From Chitinophaga alhagiae (GTDB lineage Bacteria; Bacteroidota; Bacteroidia; Chitinophagales; Chitinophagaceae): DNA of 64,000 nt. Location: contig NZ_QXMH01000005.1 of assembly GCF_003568665.1 (NCBI RefSeq), positions 62,001 through 126,000 of the forward strand, read 5' to 3'. The notes beneath the pieces are model-generated. The model had not been told where the DNA came from, did not search any database, and worked only from the letters and a program-made list of their open reading frames with translations. This document shows, one piece after another, positions 1-8,473 of the stretch. Every line of letters starts with the position of its first letter. Within the stretch, counting starts at the first letter, position 1. The position numbers and the translations under genes were made by a program.

Positions 1-2232
1 GCGGTATTCCTCAATGTCGGTCCGTTTGCCGAAGCCTTTTTCGGATACTACCAGTACTGTTCGGGTTTTATCTTCCTTATCAACACAAATCATACCAACC
101 ACTTCATCTTTCTCATTATCCACCTCAATACCCCTCACACCAATGGCGCCACGGCCGGTGTCGCGCACGGTATTTTCCGGGAAACGGATGGCCCGGCCGC
201 TGCGGACGGCCATCATGATCTGGCTGTTACCGTTGGTGAGCCTGGCTTCCAGCAGCTGGTCGCCTTCGTTGATGGTAATAGCGTTCACACCGTTGGCGCG
301 CGGGCGGCTGAACTCTTCCAGCAGCGTTTTCTTGATAATGCCGTTGCGGGTGCAAAGCACAATGTAGTGGTTATTGATAAAGTCTTCGTCTCCCAGGTCC
401 TTGATGTCTATGATCGCCCTGATCTTGTCGTCAGACGGCAGGGTGATCAGGTTCTGGATGGCGCGGCCCTTGCCGGACTTTTCGCCTTCCGGTATCTCGT
501 ACACCTTCATCCAGTACAGGCGCCCTTTTTCTGTGAAGAACAGCATGGTATGGTGGGTGCTGGCCACAAAGAGGTGTTCTATAAAGTCTTCGTCTCTCGT
601 TTTGCCGCCAATAGCGCCGCGGCCGCCGCGTTTCTGCTGGCGGAAATCGTACGCGGAAGTGCGTTTGATATAGCCGAGGTGTGAAATGGTGATCACCACA
701 TCTTCTTCGGCAATGATATCTTCTATGCGCATTTCTGCGGCCAGGTACTGGATCTCGGTTTTGCGTTCGTCACCAAATTTCTTCTTCACGTCCTGCAGTT
801 CGTCCTTGATGATCTGCATGCGCAGCCCTTCGTCTGCCAGTATCTCTTTCAGGCGGGCAATGAGTTTCATGATGTCTTCGTATTCCTCGCGGATCTTGTC
901 CCGCTCCATGCCTGTTAACCGTTGCAAACGCAGTTCCAGTATGGCCTTGGCCTGTATTTCGCTCAGCTCGAAGTTGGTCATCAGCCCTTCGCGCGCTATT
1001 TCGGGTGTGGCGGAGTTGCGGATGAGGGAGATCACTTCGTCCAGATGGTCCAGCGCGATCAGGTAACCGGCCAGGATGTGGGCTTTCTTTTCCGCTTCGC
1101 GCAGTTCGTACTGCGTACGGCGGGTCACCACTTCGTGCCGGAACTCGATGAACTCGGCCAGCAGGTCTTTCAGGTTCATCACCCTGGGCCGCCCTTTCAC
1201 CAGCACTACGTTGTTGATGCCGTAGGAGGTCTGCAGCTCGGAGTATTTGTACAGCTGGTTGATGATCACGTTGGGGATGGCCTCCCGCTTCAGGTCTATC
1301 ACCAGGCGCATGCCGTCCCGGTCAGACTCGTCCCGCACATCAGAAATGCCTTCGATCACCTTATCGTTCACGAGCTGGGCGATTTTCTGGTGCAGTATGG
1401 CCTTGTTCACCTGGTAAGGCAGTTCGTAAATAACGAGTTTTTCCTTGCCGGATTTGCTGGTCTCGGAAGTGATCTTGCCTCTTACCACTACCCTGCCGCG
1501 GCCGGTCTCAAAGCCCTGCTTCACGCCTTCAAAGCCGTAAATGATACCGCCTGTGGGGAAGTCTGGCGCTTTAACGTGTTTGATCAGCTCGTCTATGGTA
1601 ATGTCTTTATTGTCTACCATGGCCACCAGCCCGTCTACCAGTTCGGAGAGGTTGTGGGGCATGATGTTGGTGGCCATGCCCACGGCAATGCCGGAGGCGC
1701 CGTTGGCCAGCAGGTTCGGAATACGGGTAGGCAGTACTACCGGCTCTTCCAGGGTATCGTCAAAGTTGAGGGTGAAGTCAACCGTATCTTTATCGAGGTC
1801 TTCCAGCATGGCTTCGGCGATCTTCTGCAGCCGCACTTCCGTGTAACGCATGGCGGCCGGCATGTCTCCGTCTATGGAGCCGAAGTTACCCTGCCCGTCT
1901 ATCAGCATGTAGCGCAAAGACCAGGGCTGCGCCATACGTACCATGGTGTCGTAAACGGAGGCGTCTCCATGCGGGTGGTATTTACCCATTACGTCTCCCA
2001 CCACACGGGCGGATTTTTTGTAGGGTTTGTTGTGGGTGTTTCCCAGTTCATTCATCCCGAACAGCACGCGCCGGTGTACCGGTTTGAAACCGTCTCTTAC
2101 ATCCGGCAGCGCACGGCCAACGATCACTGACATCGAATAATCGATGTAGGCCGTTTTCATTTGCTCCTCAATGTTGATCTGAACAATTCTACCTTCCTTT
2201 TGATTGTCCTGATTGTCCGTATTCTCTATCAT
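1..2232 (-). CDS. gyrA: DNA gyrase subunit A, 3' end cut by the window edge
   Basis: This is the breakage-reunion subunit of DNA gyrase, which introduces negative supercoils with GyrB. The reverse strand stays open from the ATG at 2232 to position 1, giving 744 codons, so roughly the last hundred residues lie outside. The catalytic tyrosine sits in the motif AAMRYTE at residue 130 (E. coli Tyr122), preceded by [11 protein letters not shown]. The quinolone-determining region reads [10 protein letters not shown]: the residue matching E. coli Ser83 is Ala91, and Asp87 is conserved as Asp95. C-terminal beta-propeller repeats begin near residue 520 and include a GyrA-box-like QQKRGGRG. The start gives the expected short acidic leader before the conserved [24 protein letters not shown] region. 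A ParC identity is possible in principle, but the GyrA box favours GyrA. Confidence 0.97.
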   Translation of the reverse strand, partial: MIENTDNQDNQKEGRIVQINIEEQMKTAYIDYSMSVIVGRALPDVRDGFKPVHRRVLFGMNELGNTHNKPYKKSARVVGDVMGKYHPHGDASVYDTMVRMAQPWSLRYMLIDGQGNFGSIDGDMPAAMRYTEVRLQKIAEAMLEDLDKDTVDFTLNFDDTLEEPVVLPTRIPNLLANGASGIAVGMATNIMPHNLSELVDGLVAMVDNKDITIDELIKHVKAPDFPTGGIIYGFEGVKQGFETGRGRVVVRGKITSETSKSGKEKLVIYELPYQVNKAILHQKIAQLVNDKVIEGISDVRDESDRDGMRLVIDLKREAIPNVIINQLYKYSELQTSYGINNVVLVKGRPRVMNLKDLLAEFIEFRHEVVTRRTQYELREAEKKAHILAGYLIALDHLDEVISLIRNSATPEIAREGLMTNFELSEIQAKAILELRLQRLTGMERDKIREEYEDIMKLIARLKEILADEGLRMQIIKDELQDVKKKFGDERKTEIQYLAAEMRIEDIIAEEDVVITISHLGYIKRTSAYDFRQQKRGGRGAIGGKTRDEDFIEHLFVASTHHTMLFFTEKGRLYWMKVYEIPEGEKSGKGRAIQNLITLPSDDKIRAIIDIKDLGDEDFINNHYIVLCTRNGIIKKTLLEEFSRPRANGVNAITINEGDQLLEARLTNGNSQIMMAVRSGRAIRFPENTVRDTGRGAIGVRGIEVDNEKDEVVGMICVDKEDKTRTVLVVSEKGFGKRTDIEEYR

Positions 2233-2603
2233 TATGTTACTGGTTTACAGGTTTTTGAGTGCCTTTTAATAAAGAGCAAATATAACGTTTTCCCCTCGTA
2301 TATAGCGGGTTTGGGGGTGGAATGTGTATAAATTACAGGCCGGTACGCGCCGGCCGGAATTTTGCGGCTTGAAGTCCTTGTTGTACATTCGCGTCATCTC
2401 CGGTAAATGTTCTATATATCTTAAATTAGATATATAACTGCCGAATACAAATTGGCAAGCTATTTGTTTATAACCCTATGAAAATCAAAGCGTAATTAGG
2501 AAGTAAATAATTTACCTGCAAGCCGGGCCTCACTGGCTTACCTGAACATTCCGCGGGATTTTATTGTTTACTCCCAGTAGTTTTAACCATTTTCCAAAAA
2601 CAT
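2233..2603. other. Divergent intergenic region between gyrA and the saccharopine reductase gene
   Basis: No coding sequence is visible in these 371 bases. They must hold the promoters of both divergent genes, but I could not pick a clear -33/-7 pair for either. A GC-rich hairpin (GGCCGG, TACGCG, CCGGCC) lies near 2339-2356. An AT-rich inverted repeat, listed separately, lies further right. Confidence 0.7.
2413..2436. repeat. AT-rich perfect inverted repeat
   Basis: Arms TATATATCT and AGATATATA (9 bp each, perfect) flank a 6-base spacer. The repeat lies in the gyrA/saccharopine reductase divergent region, about 180 bp from either start codon. It could be a regulator site or a supercoiling-sensitive cruciform; nothing in the sequence decides between these. 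Confidence 0.6.
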
Positions 2604-3929
2604 ATGAAGAATATTCTGTTGTTTGGCGCCGGCAAATCTGCTACTTTCCTGATCGATTATTTACTGGCCAATGCCCCGAGGCAGAAGTGGCATATTACCG
2701 TGGCGGACAATGACCTGATGCTGATCAAATCCAAGATCGGCAAGTCTTATTACGCTACGCCGGCGGCCTTTGATGTGAAAGACCAGGCCATCCGCCAGCA
2801 GCTCATACAGGAAACGGACCTGGTGATCTCCCTGCTGCCCCCCGCGCTGCACATTACCATTGCAAAAGATTGCCTTCATTTCTCCAAAAACCTGCTGACC
2901 GCCTCTTACATAGACCCGGAGATCCGGAAACTCCAGAAAGACATCCAGAAAGCGGGCCTGCTTTTTATGTATGAAATGGGGCTTGACCCGGGCATAGACC
3001 ACATGTCTGCCATGAAGCTCATCCACTCCATCGAGAAAAAGGGCGGGCAGATCTATTCTTTCAAATCTTACTGCGGCGGCCTCGTTTCTCCCGGGAGCAA
3101 TGACAACCCCTGGCAATACAAAATTTCATGGAACGCCCGGAATATAGTATTGGCGGGCACTTCCGGCGCCACTTACAAAGAAAAAGGCAAAACGAAAGAG
3201 GTGGAGTACCAGCAGTTGTTTGACCAGTCCAAAACCGTACAGGTACCGGGCCTGGGCAAGCTGGCCTACTACCCTAACCGGGACTCGCTGAACTACATAG
3301 ACGTATACAACCTGGGCAACATCCCCACCTTCATGCGGGCCACCCTGCGGTACCCCGACTTCTGCGAGGGCTGGAACGCGCTGGTGAAGCTGGGCCTGAC
3401 GGATGATAGTAAAAAGCACCCCACGGATAACGTGACCTTTTTCAAATGGGCGTCTCAGAACATCAAGGTAGACAAACAGCTGACCAACGAGGAGAACGTG
3501 GCGCAGTTCCTGGGCGTGAGCAGCAAGAGCAAGCTGGTACGGCAGTTGAAATATCTGGGCATTCTCAATGGAGAATTGATTAACTTAGGGGAGCAGTCTA
3601 ACGCCACTGTATTGCAGCATGTGCTGGAAGACCGGTTGAAAATGGAAGCGGCGGATAAAGACATGATCGTGATGCTGCATGAGATAGAGTTTGAACGGAG
3701 GAACATGTCTACCCGCCTGCACAGTTACATGATCGTTCAGGGAGAAGATAACCTCCGTACCGCCATGGCCAAAACAGTAGGCCTGCCGCTGGGCATCATG
3801 GCCAAACTGCTGCTCTCCGGCAGTTTGCAGCTAACAGGCCTGCAGGTGCCGGTAATGCCGGAAGTGTACAACCCGGTGTTGCGTGAGCTGGAAGAATACG
3901 ATATCCGTTTTGAAGAAAGTTTCGAGTAG
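2604..3929 (+). CDS. Saccharopine reductase-like (LYS9 family) dehydrogenase
   Basis: Residues 3-20 form an N-terminal Rossmann fold (ILLFGAGKSATFLIDYLL). The middle and C-terminal part carry hallmark saccharopine-reductase blocks: YEMGLDPGIDHMSAMK (about 130), SYCGGLVSPGSNDNPWQYK (about 160) and a C-terminal catalytic-fold region. At 441 residues it matches stand-alone LYS9-type enzymes, which interconvert saccharopine with glutamate and aminoadipate semialdehyde using NAD(P). No lysine-ketoglutarate reductase or other lysine gene is next to it, so direction and pathway are inferred; catabolism of lysine or a related amino acid is most likely. It is monocistronic, with its own terminator at 3994-4020. 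The general annotation saccharopine dehydrogenase family protein is safe; the exact substrate is not. Confidence 0.88.
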   Translation: MKNILLFGAGKSATFLIDYLLANAPRQKWHITVADNDLMLIKSKIGKSYYATPAAFDVKDQAIRQQLIQETDLVISLLPPALHITIAKDCLHFSKNLLTASYIDPEIRKLQKDIQKAGLLFMYEMGLDPGIDHMSAMKLIHSIEKKGGQIYSFKSYCGGLVSPGSNDNPWQYKISWNARNIVLAGTSGATYKEKGKTKEVEYQQLFDQSKTVQVPGLGKLAYYPNRDSLNYIDVYNLGNIPTFMRATLRYPDFCEGWNALVKLGLTDDSKKHPTDNVTFFKWASQNIKVDKQLTNEENVAQFLGVSSKSKLVRQLKYLGILNGELINLGEQSNATVLQHVLEDRLKMEAADKDMIVMLHEIEFERRNMSTRLHSYMIVQGEDNLRTAMAKTVGLPLGIMAKLLLSGSLQLTGLQVPVMPEVYNPVLRELEEYDIRFEESFE

Positions 3930-3993
3930 CACAATATTTTTCCTGTGACAAACTCCATTTTGTAAATGAGATTGGATCATGTGGAATGAACGG

Positions 3994-4020
3994 GCCGCCT
4001 TTTAAAGAGGCGGCTTTTTT
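3994..4020 (+). terminator. Rho-independent terminator after the saccharopine reductase gene
   Basis: Stem GCCGCCT/AGGCGGC with a 7-base loop (TTTAAAG) is followed directly by six T. It lies 65 bp after the stop codon, in the gap before the convergent sirtuin gene. Confidence 0.85.
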
Positions 4021-4094
4021 GTGGCCTGCGCTGTAAGAGGCGGCCGTTGCTGATTACAAGGAACCGCTTTCAGCAGCGGCACATTTGCGGCAGG

Positions 4095-4787
4095 TCAGTT
4101 CTCCTGCTCCGCTTTCAGCAGCCGCAGCAGCTCCGCCACTCCTTCCGTGGCCGGTTTTTCAATGAGGTGGAAGCCGTTCCCTTTCACGGGCGGGATCTTT
4201 TTGTCTATAATGTATTTGGGTACATCGGGGCGCAGGTAATCAATGAGGCCCGCGGCGGGGTAAACGTTGAGGGAAGTACCGATCAGCACAAACACGTCTG
4301 CCTGTACAATTTCCAGGATGGCGGGCTCTATCATGGTAACGGCTTCGCCGAACCACACTACGTGCGGGCGGAACTGGCCGCCGTCTGGCGCCAGGTCTCC
4401 CATGCGGATGTCCCCGTTCACGGTGTACAGCTTTGTTTCGTCCAGCTCGCTGCGCATTTTCAGTATTTCGCCATGCAGGTGCAGTACTTTGGTAGAGCCG
4501 GCGCGTTCGTGCAGATCGTCTATGTTCTGGGTGATGATGCGTACATCAAACAGCTCTTCCAGCTGTGCCAGGCCGGTGTGGGCGGCATTGGGCTGTGCGC
4601 CCAGCACGTCCTTTCGGCGCAGGTTGTAGAAATCCTGCACCAGGGCCGGGTTTTTCTCCCAGCCGGTGGGCGATGCCACTTCATACACGTCATATCCTTC
4701 CCAGAGGCCGTCACTGTCACGGAAAGTGCGGAGGCCGCTTTCGGCGCTGATGCCTGCGCCTGTGAGCACGATCATCTTTGGTTTCAT
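4095..4787 (-). CDS. Sir2-family NAD-dependent deacylase, class III-like, without cysteines
   Basis: Sirtuins remove acyl groups from lysine using NAD+. Visible motifs are the NAD-binding GAGISAESGLRTFRDSDGLW (residues 10-29), TQNIDDLHERAG (86-97) and the catalytic histidine in LHGE (His105). FYNLRRK at 53-59 gives the Y-x-x-R pair (Tyr54, Arg57) that in CobB and SIRT5 binds succinyl or malonyl groups, so desuccinylation is a reasonable prediction. The protein contains no cysteine at all, so the usual four-cysteine zinc site is missing; between LHGE and the next conserved block there is only a short acidic insert. Length (230) is normal. The EVE gene follows on the same strand, its Met codons starting 17-25 bp from this gene's upstream neighbour region; no functional link is evident. 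Confidence 0.93.
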   Translation of the reverse strand: MKPKMIVLTGAGISAESGLRTFRDSDGLWEGYDVYEVASPTGWEKNPALVQDFYNLRRKDVLGAQPNAAHTGLAQLEELFDVRIITQNIDDLHERAGSTKVLHLHGEILKMRSELDETKLYTVNGDIRMGDLAPDGGQFRPHVVWFGEAVTMIEPAILEIVQADVFVLIGTSLNVYPAAGLIDYLRPDVPKYIIDKKIPPVKGNGFHLIEKPATEGVAELLRLLKAEQEN

Positions 4788-4806
4788 CCGTATATTTTTT
4801 CAAGGA

Positions 4807-5220
4807 TCACATGCCGGCCATTTCCATGATCTTTTCGAACTCTTCCGGTTTTACGGCGCCTACGCTGAGGCGGCCCAGGCGGATGAGGTCCATATTGGCC
4901 AGGCTTTTTTCCGCCTTCATCTGCGCCAGCGTGACCGGTTTTTTGAGCTTTTTGACGGGGGCCAGGTCTACCGCCACCCAGGCCGGGTCTGGCGTGGTAG
5001 GGTCCTGGTAATGTTCTTTCACCACTTTGGCGATGCCTACAATTTCGAGCCCTTCATTGCTGTGGTACCAGAACACCTGGTCGCCCTTTTTCATGGCTTT
5101 GAGGTTGTTGCGGGCGGCGTAGTTGCGTACCCCGTCCCAGAAAGTTTTTTTGTCTTTTACAAATTGGTCCCAGGAGTATTTGAAAGGTTCTGATTTCACT
5201 AACCAGTATTGCATGGTCAA
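4807..5220 (-). CDS. EVE domain-containing protein
   Basis: The whole 137-residue protein is one EVE domain, a PUA-like fold related to YTH domains that binds modified bases in DNA or RNA. The start is diagnostic: YWLVKSEPFKYSWDQF, followed by FWDGVRNYAARNNLKAMKKGDQVFWYHS, the usual EVE aromatic-cage region, and GIAKVVKE. The closest named homologue is human THYN1. It may start at the second Met (5214), which gives the family's typical MxYWLVKSEP. Its stop lies 19 bp before the ATG of the sirtuin gene at 4787, so the two are probably co-transcribed, with the LutA-like gene upstream on the same strand. Ligand and role are not known. Confidence 0.92.
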   Translation of the reverse strand: MTMQYWLVKSEPFKYSWDQFVKDKKTFWDGVRNYAARNNLKAMKKGDQVFWYHSNEGLEIVGIAKVVKEHYQDPTTPDPAWVAVDLAPVKKLKKPVTLAQMKAEKSLANMDLIRLGRLSVGAVKPEEFEKIMEMAGM

Positions 5221-5245
5221 AAACTTTTAGAGGGTTTTATATGAT

Positions 5246-5965
5246 TTACCAGCCGCTGGCCAGTACGTCGGCAATGTGCATGATCTTGATCTGCTGCCCA
5301 TGTTTGCGGATGTACCCGTCCAGGTGCATGAGGCAGCTGAGGTCTGTAGAAATAAGGTAATCCGCCCCGCTGTCTGCCGCGTTGTGTACTTTTTGCTCGC
5401 CCATGCCCAGGGAAATGGGTTTGAACTTTACGGCAAAGGTACCGCCAAAGCCGCAGCATACTTCACTGTCATTCATTTCGCGCAGCTCCAGCCCTTTCAC
5501 ATTGGCCAGCAGCTTGCGCGGGCCGTCTTTGATGCCGCATTCGCGCAGGGCGCCGCAGGCGTCGTGATAGGTGCCTACGCCTTCCAGCGTGGCGCCTACG
5601 TTGGTAACGTGCAGCACGTCTGTCAGAAATTCGGTGAACTCGTAAAGGTTTTTCCTGAGCAGCTTTACATCGTTATGGGCGGCGGAGTTGTCAAACAGCT
5701 TGCCGTAGTAGTTCCTCACAAAACCGGTACAGGAGCCGCTGGGCGCCACAATATAATCGTACGTATGAAAATCTTTCAGGAATTTGGTGGCCACGGAGCG
5801 GCATTCTTCCTGGTAGCCTGCGTTGAAGGCGGGCTGGCCGCAGCAGGTCTGTTCGGTATTATAGCTAACGTTGCATCCCAGTTTCTCGAGCACTTTCACC
5901 ATGTTGAAAGCGGTTTCAGGGAAGAGCTGGTCTACAAAGCAGGGTATAAAAAGCTGTACGTTCAT
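5246..5965 (-). CDS. LutA/LldE-like (Fe-S)-binding protein
   Basis: Two cysteine-rich CCG domains are visible: IPCFVDQLFPE (Cys9) with EQTCCGQPAFNAGY near residue 42, then YHDACGALRECG near 149 with SEVCCGFGGTF near 185. This is the arrangement of LutA/LldE, a subunit of the LutABC lactate oxidation complex, and of heterodisulfide-reductase-like subunits. The length of 239 fits. No lutB or lutC is adjacent, so it either works with subunits encoded elsewhere or belongs to another CCG-domain oxidoreductase. It is followed after 25 bp by the EVE gene in the same direction. Confidence 0.9.
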   Translation of the reverse strand: MNVQLFIPCFVDQLFPETAFNMVKVLEKLGCNVSYNTEQTCCGQPAFNAGYQEECRSVATKFLKDFHTYDYIVAPSGSCTGFVRNYYGKLFDNSAAHNDVKLLRKNLYEFTEFLTDVLHVTNVGATLEGVGTYHDACGALRECGIKDGPRKLLANVKGLELREMNDSEVCCGFGGTFAVKFKPISLGMGEQKVHNAADSGADYLISTDLSCLMHLDGYIRKHGQQIKIMHIADVLASGW

Positions 5966-6060
5966 TGAGTCGTTGTTTGGGTCTGTAAAAACTTAAAACT
6001 AAGGTACAACAGGGTTTCATACAAGAAGGATTTTACCTGATCCTCCGCATATCTTCATTT

Positions 6061-6564
6061 TTACTTGACGCTTTTTAATAACTGCCGCTGGAAGCTGATC
6101 ATTTTAAGGGCCGTTAGCGCGGCCTCCTCTCCTTTGTGGCCGTGGGCGCCGCCCAGCCGGTCTGTAGCCTGCTCCGCGGTGTTAACGGTCAGCACGCCGA
6201 AAATAACCGGTACCGGCAGCTCCAGGTTCAATTGCAAAATGCCGTCTGTAACGGCATTGCAAACATAATCGAAGTGTGGTGTTTCTCCCCTGATCACACA
6301 GCCAAAAGCTATGATGGCGGAGGGTTGCGCGCCGGTGCCCTTGGTTTGCTCCCATATCTGTTTGCAGGCAAAGGGCAGCTCAAAGGAACCGGGTACCCGC
6401 AGTTTGGTATGGCTTACCTTATGTTCGTCCAGCACCCGTTCGCAGCCGGCCGCCAGTTCGCTCACCACAAAATCGTTCCATTCCGTATAAACAATAACAA
6501 CACTGGCACCCTCCATTTGAAGAATGCCAGCGTTGTTGAGTAAGGTCTGATTGTGTATAGACAT
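6061..6564 (-). CDS. ribH: 6,7-dimethyl-8-ribityllumazine synthase
   Basis: This enzyme makes 6,7-dimethyl-8-ribityllumazine, the penultimate step of riboflavin synthesis, from 3,4-dihydroxy-2-butanone 4-phosphate and the ribitylamino-pyrimidine. Family motifs are present: EWNDFVV, PGSFELPFACK, GCVIRGETPHFDYVC (with the catalytic-loop His) and FGVLTVNTAEQA. The length of 167 is standard for lumazine synthase. The TPR membrane-protein gene lies 9 bp upstream on the same strand, so the two form an operon, a pairing often seen in this phylum. Confidence 0.97.
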   Translation of the reverse strand: MSIHNQTLLNNAGILQMEGASVVIVYTEWNDFVVSELAAGCERVLDEHKVSHTKLRVPGSFELPFACKQIWEQTKGTGAQPSAIIAFGCVIRGETPHFDYVCNAVTDGILQLNLELPVPVIFGVLTVNTAEQATDRLGGAHGHKGEEAALTALKMISFQRQLLKSVK

Positions 6565-6573
6565 TTCCCGAAA

Positions 6574-7275
6574 TTATTTCACCACTCCCAGCCTGGCCAG
6601 GTATTTCTCCATTTCGCGGCCTTCGTTGGTTTGCGGATATTTTTGCTTGATTTCCTGGTAAACCGCAATGGCCTCATTGGGTTTGTTGGCTTTTTCCAGC
6701 GCCAGCCCTGCACGCAGCAGGTAGATGGGGGAAGTCAGCTCATTGTCTCCGGCGCCGGCTTTTTTGTAGTAAGACACGGCATCGTCTGCCTTGTTCAGCT
6801 CCATGTAAGCATCGCCGATCAGCCCGCTGGCGAGCGATTGTATCACGAGGTCGTTGCTGGAAAAAGATTTCAGCATGTCAATACCTTTCTGGTAATCTCC
6901 CAGTTTTACATAACATACGCCTGCGCTGTACCTGGCAAGGTTGCCGGCTTTGGTGCCGCCAAATTTCTCTGTCACCTGCAAAAAGCCGTAGTTGTTACCG
7001 TCCCCGTTGAGGGCCAGTTTGAAGGAGTCTACCGCAAAGTAGTTCTGTGCCTGGAAAATGGCTTCCTGCGCTTTCTTTTCATTGGGGGCTTTTACAAAAC
7101 GGTTGTAACCGAAAAAGCCGGCAATGATCACGATAACGGCCAGCAGGCCAATATTGATAACGTTCTTGTTTCTGGCATAAAAGTCCTGCGCCCTGTCTGC
7201 CGTAGCCTGCAGGTCAAAGTCCTCGTTTTTACCGGCGGTTGCCGGTTCTTTGGTGTGTGGTTTGTTAACTGCCAT
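6574..7275 (-). CDS. Tetratricopeptide-repeat protein with one N-terminal membrane anchor
   Basis: A charged cytoplasmic N-terminus of about 38 residues is followed by one hydrophobic segment (residues about 39-58, NVINIGLLAVIVIIAGFFGY) and a periplasmic TPR region. Repeats are recognisable in NLARYSAGVCYVKLGDYQKG, IGDAYMELNKADDAVSYYKKA and YLLRAGLALEKANKPNEA. This architecture resembles YfgM/ancillary SecYEG translocon proteins, but similarity beyond topology is not established. The gene precedes ribH by 9 bp. It is well supported as real by its conserved context and its codon use. Confidence 0.88.
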   Translation of the reverse strand: MAVNKPHTKEPATAGKNEDFDLQATADRAQDFYARNKNVINIGLLAVIVIIAGFFGYNRFVKAPNEKKAQEAIFQAQNYFAVDSFKLALNGDGNNYGFLQVTEKFGGTKAGNLARYSAGVCYVKLGDYQKGIDMLKSFSSNDLVIQSLASGLIGDAYMELNKADDAVSYYKKAGAGDNELTSPIYLLRAGLALEKANKPNEAIAVYQEIKQKYPQTNEGREMEKYLARLGVVK

Positions 7276-7320
7276 TGTTGTTGTGATGGTTAATGATTTT
7301 AAAGTGGTAACAGTGAGCCG

Positions 7321-8313
7321 TTAGTCTACAATGAACGGATAATCCTGCTGCATGTATACATCTTTCAGCAGCTCGTCGTCTGAAGGCCAGGGGCTTTCTT
7401 CGGCGAATTTAACGGACTCTTCCACTTCAGCTTTCACGCGTTCGTTGATGGCTTCAATTTCCGCGTCGTTGATCCACTTGTTGTCTACCAGGGTTTTCAG
7501 CACCTGGGTGAGCGGGTCTTTTTCTTTATATTCTTCTACCTCTTCCTTGGTGCGGTATTTGGCGGGGTCGCTCATAGAGTGGCCGCGGTAACGGTAGGTC
7601 TTGATCTCGAGCAAGGTGGGGCCGCCGCCTTCACGGGCGCGGACCATAGCTCTTTCAATGCCTTCGTGTACCGCTTCGCAGCTCATACCGTCTATGGAAT
7701 CGCCCGGCATTTCGTACGCGTCTGCCAGTTTATAGATATCCAGTACATTGGAAGTACGGGAAACGGAGGTACCCATGGCGTAGTGGTTGTTTTCGCAGAT
7801 GAACACCACCGGCAGTTTCCACAGCATGGCCATGTTGAAGGTTTCATGCAGCATACCCTGGCGGGCGGCGCCGTCTCCGAAGAAACACAGTACGGCGTTG
7901 TCCGTACCCAGGTATTGCTCTGCAAAAGCCAGCCCTGCGCCGGTGCCTATCTGTGCGCCCACAATACCGTGGCCGCCGAAGAAACCGAGTTCCTTGTTGA
8001 AAAAGTGCATGGAGCCGCCCTTTCCTTTGGAGCAGCCGGTTGCCTTACCATACAGCTCAGCCATACATGCTTTCGCGGAAATGCCTTTGGCAATGGCCAA
8101 AGCGTGATCACGATAAGCGGTAATGAATTTGTCACCGGGTTTGGTGGCCGTCATGGCGCCGGCGGCAATAGCCTCCTGGCCAATATAGAGGTGGCAGAAA
8201 CCACGGATCTTTTGCATACCGTACAGTTGGCCCGCCTTTTCCTCGAAGCGGCGCAGTAACAGCATCAATTCGTACCAGTATAGATAAGTCTCTTTGGTGA
8301 ATTTCGTCTTCAC
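7321..8313 (-). CDS. pdhA: Pyruvate dehydrogenase E1 component, alpha subunit
   Basis: The TPP-dependent E1 alpha chain decarboxylates pyruvate and passes the acetyl group to E2. Typical blocks are ELMLLLRRFEEKAGQLYGMQKI, GFCHLYIGQEA, the TPP/Mg motif GDGAARQGMLHET...ICENN, and the phosphorylation-loop-like YRYRGHSMSDPAKYR. I place the start at the GTG at 8313 (KTKFTKETYLYWYE), giving 330 residues, the usual size. An in-frame ATG at 8412 exists, but a good promoter (8350-8380) lies between them, so the longer form would begin upstream of its own promoter. E1 beta is not adjacent. The gene sits between ribH/TPR and recF. Confidence 0.95.
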   Translation of the reverse strand: MKTKFTKETYLYWYELMLLLRRFEEKAGQLYGMQKIRGFCHLYIGQEAIAAGAMTATKPGDKFITAYRDHALAIAKGISAKACMAELYGKATGCSKGKGGSMHFFNKELGFFGGHGIVGAQIGTGAGLAFAEQYLGTDNAVLCFFGDGAARQGMLHETFNMAMLWKLPVVFICENNHYAMGTSVSRTSNVLDIYKLADAYEMPGDSIDGMSCEAVHEGIERAMVRAREGGGPTLLEIKTYRYRGHSMSDPAKYRTKEEVEEYKEKDPLTQVLKTLVDNKWINDAEIEAINERVKAEVEESVKFAEESPWPSDDELLKDVYMQQDYPFIVD

Positions 8314-8349
8314 GTCTGTTAAAGTTTGCACTATTTTCAAATTTGTTCG

Positions 8350-8380
8350 CAAATATAACAGGAAAATCTGCAAATTCAAG
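8350..8380 (-). promoter_or_regulatory. Bacteroidota-type promoter for pdhA
   Basis: On the reverse strand CTTG is followed by 19 bases and TATATTTG, close to the established Bacteroidota consensus TTTG-N19-TAnnTTTG. The -7 box ends 36 bp before the proposed GTG of pdhA at 8313, which supports that start. Confidence 0.6.
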
Positions 8381-8473
8381 CAATTTTGCAGAACCGCCGC
8401 CGGGCAATGCAAAATATTGCATGTCTATGCGTTAAAAATATTTACCTGATTATATTAATTATTCCCGGAACGC

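Noticed and set aside
922-2130. 402-codon open frame on the forward strand across gyrA
   Set aside because: It is antisense to a clear gyrA and lacks any recognisable protein pattern; such frames are common opposite GC-rich third positions.
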